A stretch of DNA of 16,234 bases from Clostridia bacterium. GTDB lineage: Bacteria; Bacillota; Clostridia; Christensenellales; UBA1242. The stretch covers positions 1-16,234 of the forward strand of contig JAGCEE010000034.1 of NCBI GenBank assembly GCA_017650795.1, written 5' to 3'. Positions 8,827 to 14,842 of this stretch are shown piece by piece. Position 1 is the first letter of the stretch, and each line of letters starts with the position of its first letter. A program made the position numbers and the translations under genes. The notes under the pieces are model-generated. The model was not told where the DNA came from. It saw only the letters and a program-made list of their open reading frames with translations, and ran no database searches.

Positions 8827-9504
8827 CTATTTTTTTAATGTTTTTACCAAAACTTTATCTTCTTTTGATACTCTATAACTATCACATATTTTTGATATGC
8901 TTTTGCTTTGGACATTACTATTTAATGCATTTGATTTTAATAGCTTTAAAGTTTGCTCCCTACATTTTACAAAAGCGACAGAAACAAACCATGCGATTGC
9001 CATATCTATATAATAATCTTCGCCTTGCAACTTTGAAATCTTGCAAAACAAATCATTTATTGTTTTGTCTTTTATGTAGTAAGTTAGCAAACAAACTATT
9101 GCAAAGCGTTTTGTAAAAATGCTACCACTATTTAAATAATCTAAAATAATTGGAAGAAGTTTTTCGTTTTTTTGTTTAAATATTTTTAATGTGCCAACAA
9201 AAGTATCACAAGTTGCCCAATTATCTATTAAAGGCAAAATAAAATCCAACCTGCTTTTTAATAAAAACTCATCTTTCGTTGTTAGTCCAATATAATAGCA
9301 AGCAACACAAATTGCTTCATAATTATTTAACGTAATATTATCTAAAAAATCTAGGTATTTACAAAAATCTTTGGCAATTTTGCGCAAATTGGGAATTTTT
9401 ACCCCTCTTATTTTTACACCAGGAATTAACTTGGCATGAAATCGAGAATATTCCTCATCGATGTAAAAAGTTATTTTTTCATTTAATTCTTTATCATATT
9501 TCAT
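8827..9504 (-). CDS. AlkD-like DNA alkylation repair glycosylase
   Basis: The 225-aa all-helical protein is of normal length for the AlkD (PF08713) HEAT-like-repeat family, which excises positively charged alkylated bases such as N3- and N7-alkylpurines without base flipping. Family features include GVKIPNLRKIAKD (34-46) and DSYRVSKEDK near the C-terminus. Residues matching the active site of Bacillus cereus AlkD (W109, D113, R148, W187) can be placed with closely matching spacing at W96, D100, R133 and W172, so the enzyme should be active. ATG 9504 is preferred. The longer reading starts at TTG 9549, upstream of the promoter. No Shine-Dalgarno precedes the ATG, and the promoter places the transcript start almost on it, suggesting leaderless translation. 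The Nudix gene follows after 12 nt. Confidence 0.88.
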   Translation of the reverse strand: MKYDKELNEKITFYIDEEYSRFHAKLIPGVKIRGVKIPNLRKIAKDFCKYLDFLDNITLNNYEAICVACYYIGLTTKDEFLLKSRLDFILPLIDNWATCDTFVGTLKIFKQKNEKLLPIILDYLNSGSIFTKRFAIVCLLTYYIKDKTINDLFCKISKLQGEDYYIDMAIAWFVSVAFVKCREQTLKLLKSNALNSNVQSKSISKICDSYRVSKEDKVLVKTLKK

Positions 9505-9511
9505 TGTGTAT

Positions 9512-9539
9512 ATTGTATCAAATTTTAAATATCTAACAA
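9512..9539 (-). promoter_or_regulatory. Promoter of the AlkD-Nudix operon, possibly giving a leaderless mRNA
   Basis: On the minus strand, TTGTTA (9534-9539) is followed by a 16-bp spacer and TACAAT (9512-9517). Only 7 nt separate the -10 box from ATG 9504, so transcription should begin at or next to the start codon. No AGGAG-like site is present upstream of that ATG, in contrast to nearly every other gene here. Confidence 0.5.
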
Positions 9540-9598
9540 AACAAATCAAACCAAAACCATAATATTTGCTTATTGCTGATATGCTTTGCTTTTATGAT

Positions 9599-9931
9599 TT
9601 ATCTTAAAATCTCTGATTTGAAAAATCTTTCTTGAAATTCTGTTAGAGCCACAATTTGCTCGTCTGTGTAATTCTTTCCGTCTTTTACAACAACCAATTT
9701 GTCATCATCATCGTTTGTTCTATGTATGATTGCAATAACCCTGCCCGTAAATTCTTCTAATGGTTCATGCTCACCCAAAACATAGGCATCTAGTTCCTCA
9801 CCATCACCAGAAATTGTTCCTGGAATATATCCATAGTTTACGGGATATATAAAGCCGTATTTTGGATGCTTACTTCCAAGTGGTCTATCCATTTTTACAT
9901 TTACAATTTGACCTATATAACTCTTATTCAT
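9599..9931 (-). CDS. Short family I inorganic pyrophosphatase-like protein
   Basis: The 110-aa protein resembles the soluble family I pyrophosphatase (PF00719) that hydrolyses PPi to phosphate, but is much shorter than the usual 160-180 aa. The core IYPVNYGYIPGT (28-39) matches the conserved FYPxNYGYI element. The metal-binding signature reads D43-G-E45-E-L-D48, with Glu replacing the second Asp. A later acidic cluster and Lys (D74-D77, K78) match the DxxK metal/substrate region. The N-terminal and C-terminal substrate residues of the long form (the E20/K29/E31/R43 set and the Tyr-Lys pair in E. coli) are not evident. Small proteins with DRPLGSxHP and DGEExDAYxLG occur in Bacillota and are annotated as inorganic diphosphatases. 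ATG 9931 follows AGGAGA (9939-9944); the earlier ATG at 9961 lies in the promoter. Confidence 0.8.
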   Translation of the reverse strand: MNKSYIGQIVNVKMDRPLGSKHPKYGFIYPVNYGYIPGTISGDGEELDAYVLGEHEPLEEFTGRVIAIIHRTNDDDDKLVVVKDGKNYTDEQIVALTEFQERFFKSEILR

Positions 9932-9951
9932 AATTCTCTCTCCTATATAAT

Positions 9952-9980
9952 ATTTTAGCACATAAAAAAATCATAAGCAA
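9952..9980 (-). promoter_or_regulatory. Extended -10 promoter for the pyrophosphatase-like gene
   Basis: On the minus strand, TTGCTT (9975-9980) is followed by a 17-bp spacer ending in TGC and then TAAAAT (9952-9957). The extended -10 TGn compensates for a weak -35. It leaves a leader of about 14 nt containing AGGAGAG. Confidence 0.5.
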
Positions 9981-10117
9981 ATACAAAATAGAATTATTAA
10001 AAAGTTGTATGTTTAATAAAAATATTTTAAACATTATTAAAAAACGAATTAGTTTTAACCATTTTTTACCGTATTAAACAAATGAATTGAGGGGGTATGG
10101 TGTATAAAACAAAACAC

Positions 10118-10600
10118 TTAAAATTTTATTTCGTACTTATAAAAATCATAACCATAGTTGGATTTACCAAGCCCACAATTTTTAAAACCAACTTTTTCGT
10201 ACATCTTCATCGCAGAAGGATTTTGTGTACATACATGAAAGTGCATTCCGTCTGCACCCATCTTTTTTGCTTCTTCTTTGAGCAAGCCCATAAAATATCC
10301 ACCAATGCCCATTGATTGATAATTTGGAGAAACACAAATCCTTGCTACGCATATTGGCTTTGTTAACTTAACTTCCACAGCCTCATCTTCTGCCTCATTT
10401 TTGCCCAAATAACTAACGGCAATTATTTTGTTATTATCTTTAAGTACATATAGTTTTTTTTGAGCAATATCTTGCTTAATTAAAACTTTGCTAGGATATC
10501 CATTACCCCATGTTGTAAAAGTATTTTTTATAACATCTTGATATAAACTAAACACCTCGTCAAAATCTTTTATGCAAGCCTTTTTAAAAACATAAACCAT
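10118..10600 (-). CDS. GNAT-family N-acetyltransferase
   Basis: The 160-aa protein has the acetyl-CoA-binding motif of the Gcn5-related family: a strand with ARICVSP (86-92), then Q95-S-M-G-I-G-G101 in the Q/RxxGxG/A pyrophosphate loop and a following helix. Motif B (NPSAMKMYEKVGF, 127-139) is also typical. The family transfers an acetyl group to an amine; the substrate (small molecule, antibiotic or protein N-terminus) cannot be inferred. ATG 10600 is chosen because GGAGA lies 6 nt upstream; the ATG four codons earlier (10612) has no suitably spaced site. The gene is a single unit: a terminator of the vWA operon lies upstream, and the pyrophosphatase gene downstream has its own promoter. Confidence 0.88.
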   Translation of the reverse strand: MVYVFKKACIKDFDEVFSLYQDVIKNTFTTWGNGYPSKVLIKQDIAQKKLYVLKDNNKIIAVSYLGKNEAEDEAVEVKLTKPICVARICVSPNYQSMGIGGYFMGLLKEEAKKMGADGMHFHVCTQNPSAMKMYEKVGFKNCGLGKSNYGYDFYKYEIKF

Positions 10601-10705
10601 ATCATTCTCCATTTTTTAAAATAATATAACCTTATATTAACATGTTTTTCTAATAAATAAAACAAAAAAAACGCCATAATTTGATTGTGCTAATTATGTA
10701 TTAAA

Positions 10706-10738
10706 AAAAAGTCAATATTATATTAATACTGACTTTTT
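10706..10738 (-). terminator. Terminator of the MoxR-vWA operon
   Basis: A hairpin pairs AAAAAGTCA with TGACTTTTT, then after one A-C mismatch TATTA with TAATA, leaving a 3-nt loop. It begins 4 nt after the TAA of the vWA gene and on the minus strand ends in a run of eight T residues. A closely similar terminator follows the paralogous gene at 14805-14839. Confidence 0.85.
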
Positions 10739-10741
10739 ATT

Positions 10742-11998
10742 TTACCTTGATAATTCATTACAATTGTCATCCACTTTGTCTAATTGTGCTTTTGGAACAT
10801 ATATTACCTTTCCGTAATCGGGTTTAAATTTAGGATTTCCAAAACTAATCCAAACAATATCCCTTCTCTTATCTTTTATTCCTGCATTGCCAGAATCTTG
10901 TCCATCAGTAAAACAAATTTTGTTTACATCTTTTCGCTTTGTAAAAGCGCTACTAGCGACATCAAAATTAGTTCCTCCACCAACTTCAATTTTAAGATGG
11001 TCAATATCTGATTCATTTTTTATTTCTACAAAACCATTAAATCTACTATTAAAAGTTCCTATCTTTATTGCTGAATCTTTAAGTAAATTTTTAACTTGTC
11101 TTAAAAAATTTTTTAATAGGTCTACACTAACTGATCCGCTTGTATCAAGTATTATTTCGGTTTCAGATTTATCATCATACTCAACATCTTCTATTCTTGC
11201 TGCATAGCCAGACGCTTTATCAGAAAATTTATGCCCCCAAGCCTCATCTTCAAGTTCTAGGGCTTTTTTTAGCATTTTTTTCCAATTTGTAACTGATTTT
11301 GCTTTCCCTATATTTTCAAAACTAACCGCTTGAGTTTGGCCTTCAAGTCCACGCCTTATTCCGTTGATTTTTCGCATTACATCTTCGGCACGTTTTATTT
11401 TTTCTTCGTTATTTTTTTCAAAAATTTCTTTTTCACTTGTATCTTGTGATTGATTTTGATTGCCCAAATTAGATTTATTATTTCCCTGCTCTTTTTGTTT
11501 CGTGGTCTCTTCCCACATAGAATGGTCATCATGACCAACCTGCGAATTTTCCTGATCGCCACCATCATTTTGTTCTTGCTGTTGATTTTTTTCTGCCAAA
11601 AGCTTTTGGTACAATTCTTCTGCATCAAGTTTTATAGCATCAGCAATATCAACAACGCCCTCTGGCATTGGTAAACCGTCTTTTTTTAAGTGTTGATTGA
11701 TTACACCATCGGTTGCTATATTCCATAGTTTATGATTTTTTCCCTTACTTCTTTGTATGTGGTTTAATGCTATGTGACACACCTCATGTGCCATAATAAA
11801 AACTTGTTTGTCTTCTGATAAAGTTGCCATAAAATCGGCATTAACATAAATAATTTTGCCATCGGTTGCAGCCGTATTTATGCGATGGCTACCACCAACA
11901 ATCTGATATTGTACGCTTGAAATTGTAGAGCCAAAGTATGGGTATTTTATAAGCATCTTCTTTTTTATTTTATCTATATCAAAAGCTATATCTGCCAT
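10742..11998 (-). CDS. DUF2201-type metallopeptidase/vWA protein (copy B)
   Basis: This 418-aa protein has two domains. The N-terminal putative metallopeptidase domain (PF13203 type) carries H71-E-V-C-H75 and a further His at 80, plus the LWNIATDGVIN block (91-101) shared with the paralogue. The C-terminal vWA-like domain (PF09967 type) has a complete metal-ion-dependent adhesion site: D285-T-S287-G-S289, T343 and D365 in FTDG. Between them lies a Gln/Asn/Glu-rich linker (137-200) containing the HDDHSMWE motif conserved in the other copy. ATG 11998 is preceded by GGCGGTG and lies 10 nt after the AAA-like gene's stop, so it is third in the operon. Proteins of this type pair with MoxR AAA+ ATPases. 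The likely role is to bind a partner through the vWA site; whether the zinc-peptidase site is active is unknown. Confidence 0.88.
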   Translation of the reverse strand: MADIAFDIDKIKKKMLIKYPYFGSTISSVQYQIVGGSHRINTAATDGKIIYVNADFMATLSEDKQVFIMAHEVCHIALNHIQRSKGKNHKLWNIATDGVINQHLKKDGLPMPEGVVDIADAIKLDAEELYQKLLAEKNQQQEQNDGGDQENSQVGHDDHSMWEETTKQKEQGNNKSNLGNQNQSQDTSEKEIFEKNNEEKIKRAEDVMRKINGIRRGLEGQTQAVSFENIGKAKSVTNWKKMLKKALELEDEAWGHKFSDKASGYAARIEDVEYDDKSETEIILDTSGSVSVDLLKNFLRQVKNLLKDSAIKIGTFNSRFNGFVEIKNESDIDHLKIEVGGGTNFDVASSAFTKRKDVNKICFTDGQDSGNAGIKDKRRDIVWISFGNPKFKPDYGKVIYVPKAQLDKVDDNCNELSR

Positions 11999-12008
11999 AA
12001 TTCACCGC

Positions 12009-12398
12009 CTATTCTACCAAAAGGCATAACCTTAAAATGGTTTCAGATACTTTTTTTAAGTCGGACGCAAGCACAATAATCGTACAGTCGGCCGGGAGCT
12101 CCACATCACTTATTGCTTTGTATTTTAACAATTCGTAAAACTTTTCTTGGTTTTCTTTGTCTATTAAATCAATATTGTTAATTATGATTTGATGGCTTTT
12201 GTTACCTTTTACAATACCATAAAACCATGATGGCGCTTTTAAGCCTTTTGCCATATTGGTAATGCCAAAATGTTCGGATGGGGCATTTGCCTCGATTATA
12301 GTTGAATCTTCAAATTTTTCTAGCGGGATTCCCAACGCCAAAACAGGTGAGATTTTGGATAATTCTTTAATTTTGTTTATTTTAGTACTCAATGCCAT
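12009..12398 (-). CDS. Degenerate AAA+-like small protein
   Basis: This 129-aa protein has no confident family match, but it can be aligned by eye with the AAA+ core of the MoxR protein encoded just upstream. TIIEANAPSEHFGIT (33-47) falls where the Walker A strand and P-loop should be, but the GK[ST] is lost. IIINN (71-75) replaces the Walker B hhhDE, both acids becoming Asn. ELPADCTIIVLASD (100-113) matches the sensor-1 strand (PLPENAVVVAAGN), and ILRL (121-124) retains an Arg at the arginine-finger position. It stops there, without the C-terminal lid. It probably cannot bind or hydrolyse ATP and may be a structural or regulatory subunit (inference). ATG 12398 is chosen because GGGGAGG (12405-12411) lies 6 nt upstream, inside the end of the moxR gene. 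The two coding regions overlap by 17 nt, so translation is likely coupled. Confidence 0.8.
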   Translation of the reverse strand: MALSTKINKIKELSKISPVLALGIPLEKFEDSTIIEANAPSEHFGITNMAKGLKAPSWFYGIVKGNKSHQIIINNIDLIDKENQEKFYELLKYKAISDVELPADCTIIVLASDLKKVSETILRLCLLVE

Positions 12399-14544
12399 AG
12401 CCATCCTCCCCAACTATATTTAAAGCACATTCGGCAATAATTTGTGCTCTTTCAGGGTCATTGCGTATCCAAAGAGAATCGTATGCTGATAATACTTCTT
12501 TTCCCATTGTTTTTGAGATAAAACTACGTACTGCTGGCAAATCTTTTTCACCTGCTACGCAAAGCCCAACAAGTGTGGAAAGTTTTTGGGAAATATCCAT
12601 TTCTTCGTAATCTCTTGCATCATACCTATTATTAACCACATCTTCAACAGATAGTTGAATATTTTTAACAAAATCAACAAAATCAGCGGTTAATTCTTCC
12701 CCAATTGCTGGCTTTAAGGCATTTGGGTTTTTTGTTGAGTAAAGCACATTGCTTGCAATTTCCCATTTACGAGGGTCTGTTACAATGTGTGGGTTTTCTT
12801 CATCTAAATCTTGGTTAAGTACATCTCCATTACGGCTCATTATATAAGCAACAATAGCAGGATGTATTTTTGCCCTATTAGAATTGTTTTTTGCTGTGTG
12901 TTCTTGAGTTTCAATCTTTGAAATACCCGTTGCCCAGTCTAACCAATCATTTTTATCTACTTCGTAATAAATATGAGAAAATCTTCTAAACAATGCATTA
13001 GTAAGAGGATACGCGGCCAGGTTGTCGGCACTTTCGTTTCCAGCAGCGACAACAACTGCATTTTCTGGAAGAGGCCAAAGCCCGTCCTTACCTGCACGAT
13101 CCAAAACAATGCTATAAATTAAACTTTGAACAGTTGGTTTAACATTAGTGAGTTCATCGATAAACAAAACATGTTTTTTGTTAGGATCGGCTTTACATTT
13201 TTCACAAAGTTGAGTGTACCATAGTGGTGGAATAAATTTCCCAGTTTCTCTATCTAGAGTTCCATCAATCTCTTCTGGATTCATTTGTGGTCTTAATGTT
13301 ATTCTTGTTGCAGTTGGGTCTAATTGTTTTACTCTACCCGACTTACCAACTCCAGATGGTCCATGCAAAAATATTGTTGCATTAGACTTCACATACAACT
13401 TTAGTAAAGTATCATTATCGAGTTCATCAAACGAAAGGCCATATGGATTTACTTGTTTTACTTTTATATTTTCTTGATTTTCTTGATGATTTTGCAAGGA
13501 ATCTATTTGCTCTAATTCTTTATCAAATGCTTCCTGCAAAAAACCTTGTGCAGAGAAATCACCACCGTTTTTAGCACTATATTGTATAAAACCATTTGTC
13601 TTGATTTTTCTAACATCTATTGCGTTTAAAAAACCACGAATGGAGCTGTTTTGCCAAAGAAAATTATACTTATCTCGATCTTTTGGATAAAATGGAATTC
13701 CTCCAATTATAGCTTCTTCTGTCCTAACATCGATATAAGTTGCCTTTTCGTTTCCTTTTGGGTTTATTGATTTTGGCATTTCATCCCAGTTTCGTATTGT
13801 CCAAGTAATAGGCTCTACTTTAATCCAAACATATCCATATGGTGAAATTTTTTCCCCATCCGAATAAAAATTTTTTTCTTCAAACGGGTTGCTTTTTACC
13901 CTAACATATTTTTGCCCTTGATATTCATATTCTAAATTCTCTACGTATTTGTCTTTACTGCCAGCTTCTAAATGACCAATATATTTTTTGCCTGTTGCTA
14001 AAATTTTATTTTTATTAAATAATAACTCTAATTCATCTGAATTGCTTGCTTTTGTTTTTGGATACTCGCCAAATTCAATGGTATGATAAATAACCTTTCC
14101 ATCGGTATCTTTAACATGAGCGATTTTTCCAAAATTATTCGACATGCTTCGTGCAGATATAATGCTATCTACATTAAGGTGCATTGCTGGGCAAATGCCC
14201 ATACTTTTGTCATCCACACGGGCACCTTCGTATATTTCGCCGTTTTTATTTATGGTGTAGATTGCATCACTATATAGGGAAGCACCAGAGCGTAGCCAGT
14301 AGCGTGTTGTTCCTTCTTTACCAGTCTTTGAATCTACAAACCAACATTGGCTTGCCCCATTAGCCAACGCATAATCAGTTGGTGTTACTACTCTTTCTTC
14401 TTTATCTAAATTATAAACATCCTTGTACGAATCTAAATATACTAAATCTTCTGTCGAAAAGAAAGTGGAATTACTTATTTGATGTAAGTCTGTATTAGCC
14501 AACTTGACAGGAATAATAAATTTGGATATGTCCGCTTTTCCCAT
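12382..14544 (-). CDS. MoxR-type AAA+ ATPase with an N-terminal permuted DUF6273-like region
   Basis: The 720-aa protein has a MoxR-like AAA+ module at about 370-540: Walker A G395-PSGVG-K401-S402, Walker B L460-F-I-D463-E464, sensor-1 N503, arginine pair R520-R521, then a helical C-terminal lid (540-720). Residues 1-350 match DUF6273 (PF19789), but in swapped order. Residues 10-127 carry the family's C-terminal half (TEDLVYLDS, TPTDYALANGA, YWLRSG, GICPAMHLNV). Residues about 155-347 carry its N-terminal half (IEFGEYPKT, PITWTI, LWQNSSIRGFLN, FLQEAF). A charged linker (348-366) joins it to the ATPase. ATG 14544 has AAGGAG 7-8 nt upstream. It is first in an operon with the AAA-like and vWA genes. 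MoxR ATPases remodel or activate protein targets with vWA partners; the DUF6273-like part may sense a ligand or bind the target (inference). Confidence 0.9.
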   Translation of the reverse strand: MGKADISKFIIPVKLANTDLHQISNSTFFSTEDLVYLDSYKDVYNLDKEERVVTPTDYALANGASQCWFVDSKTGKEGTTRYWLRSGASLYSDAIYTINKNGEIYEGARVDDKSMGICPAMHLNVDSIISARSMSNNFGKIAHVKDTDGKVIYHTIEFGEYPKTKASNSDELELLFNKNKILATGKKYIGHLEAGSKDKYVENLEYEYQGQKYVRVKSNPFEEKNFYSDGEKISPYGYVWIKVEPITWTIRNWDEMPKSINPKGNEKATYIDVRTEEAIIGGIPFYPKDRDKYNFLWQNSSIRGFLNAIDVRKIKTNGFIQYSAKNGGDFSAQGFLQEAFDKELEQIDSLQNHQENQENIKVKQVNPYGLSFDELDNDTLLKLYVKSNATIFLHGPSGVGKSGRVKQLDPTATRITLRPQMNPEEIDGTLDRETGKFIPPLWYTQLCEKCKADPNKKHVLFIDELTNVKPTVQSLIYSIVLDRAGKDGLWPLPENAVVVAAGNESADNLAAYPLTNALFRRFSHIYYEVDKNDWLDWATGISKIETQEHTAKNNSNRAKIHPAIVAYIMSRNGDVLNQDLDEENPHIVTDPRKWEIASNVLYSTKNPNALKPAIGEELTADFVDFVKNIQLSVEDVVNNRYDARDYEEMDISQKLSTLVGLCVAGEKDLPAVRSFISKTMGKEVLSAYDSLWIRNDPERAQIIAECALNIVGEDGYGIEY
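12405..12411 (-). promoter_or_regulatory. Ribosome binding site that fixes the start of the AAA-like gene
   Basis: GGGGAGG on the minus strand lies within the last codons of the moxR-like gene. It touches ATG 12404 directly, which is too close, but is 6 nt from ATG 12398. That makes 12398 the start and explains the 17-nt gene overlap. Confidence 0.75.
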
Positions 14545-14567
14545 ATGTAAACTCCTTTTTTTTAATA

Positions 14568-14596
14568 ATTATATCATAAGTATTTACAAATGTAAA
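14568..14596 (-). promoter_or_regulatory. Promoter of the MoxR operon
   Basis: On the minus strand, TTTACA (14591-14596; 5 of 6 match TTGACA) is followed by exactly 17 bp and a perfect TATAAT (14568-14573). The predicted transcript start is near 14561, giving a leader of under 20 nt that contains AAGGAGT (14551-14557). Confidence 0.8.
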
Positions 14597-14600
14597 TACT
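14579..14600. promoter_or_regulatory. Perfect palindromic operator overlapping the MoxR promoter
   Basis: Two 10-bp arms, AGTATTTACA (14579-14588) and TGTAAATACT (14591-14600), form a perfect inverted repeat around a 2-bp centre. The site covers the -35 box and much of the spacer, so a bound dimer would block RNA polymerase. Its core TACA-nn-TGTA is the pattern bound by BlaI/MecI/CopY-type winged-helix repressors (established for those families). Assigning it to one of them here is inference, since no regulator gene is in the window. Confidence 0.75.
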
Positions 14601-14616
14601 GAATCTAAATTAATAA

Positions 14617-14653
14617 AAAAAGAATCTCAAATAAAATTTATTTGGTTCTTTTT
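14617..14653. terminator. AT-rich hairpin upstream of the MoxR promoter, possible terminator
   Basis: AAAAGAA pairs with TTCTTTT and, past a 2-nt bulge, TCAAATA pairs with TATTTGG around a 5-nt loop. A-runs and T-runs flank it, so it could end transcription in either direction. It would be a second block to read-through from the upstream vWA gene into the MoxR operon. Low GC content lowers confidence. Confidence 0.4.
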
Positions 14654-14804
14654 AGAATACCGCATATTATAATAAATCTGCTAAACATTAAAAAACATAT
14701 CAAATTTATTTGCCAACTCATTTGCTACGCTTTTGACAAAATCATAAAATAACCAAATTTTTGTTCATTTAATCTATTTATAGTATCGTTTTTTTTAACA
14801 AAAC

Positions 14805-14839
14805 AAAAAAAGTCAACATTGTAAAAATGCTGACTTTTT
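14805..14839 (-). terminator. Terminator of the upstream metallopeptidase/vWA gene
   Basis: AAAAAGTCA pairs with TGACTTTTT and, past an A-C mismatch, CATT pairs with AATG. It begins 3 nt after the TAA and on the minus strand ends in seven T residues. It is near-identical in position, stem and mismatch to the terminator at 10706-10738 after the paralogous gene. Confidence 0.85.
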
Positions 14840-14842
14840 ATT

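Noticed and set aside
9505..9549. Longer AlkD reading starting at TTG 9549
   Set aside because: It has no binding site, contains the promoter and adds residues not expected in the family.
10039..10058. Short AAAAC/GTTTT hairpin after the acetyltransferase gene as a terminator
   Set aside because: The stem has one G-C pair and the region is A/T-rich, so it cannot be told from chance.
10091..10315. Plus-strand ORF starting at 10097 after a GGGGG run
   Set aside because: The G-run almost touches the ATG, and the ORF is antisense to the acetyltransferase gene with no domain of its own.
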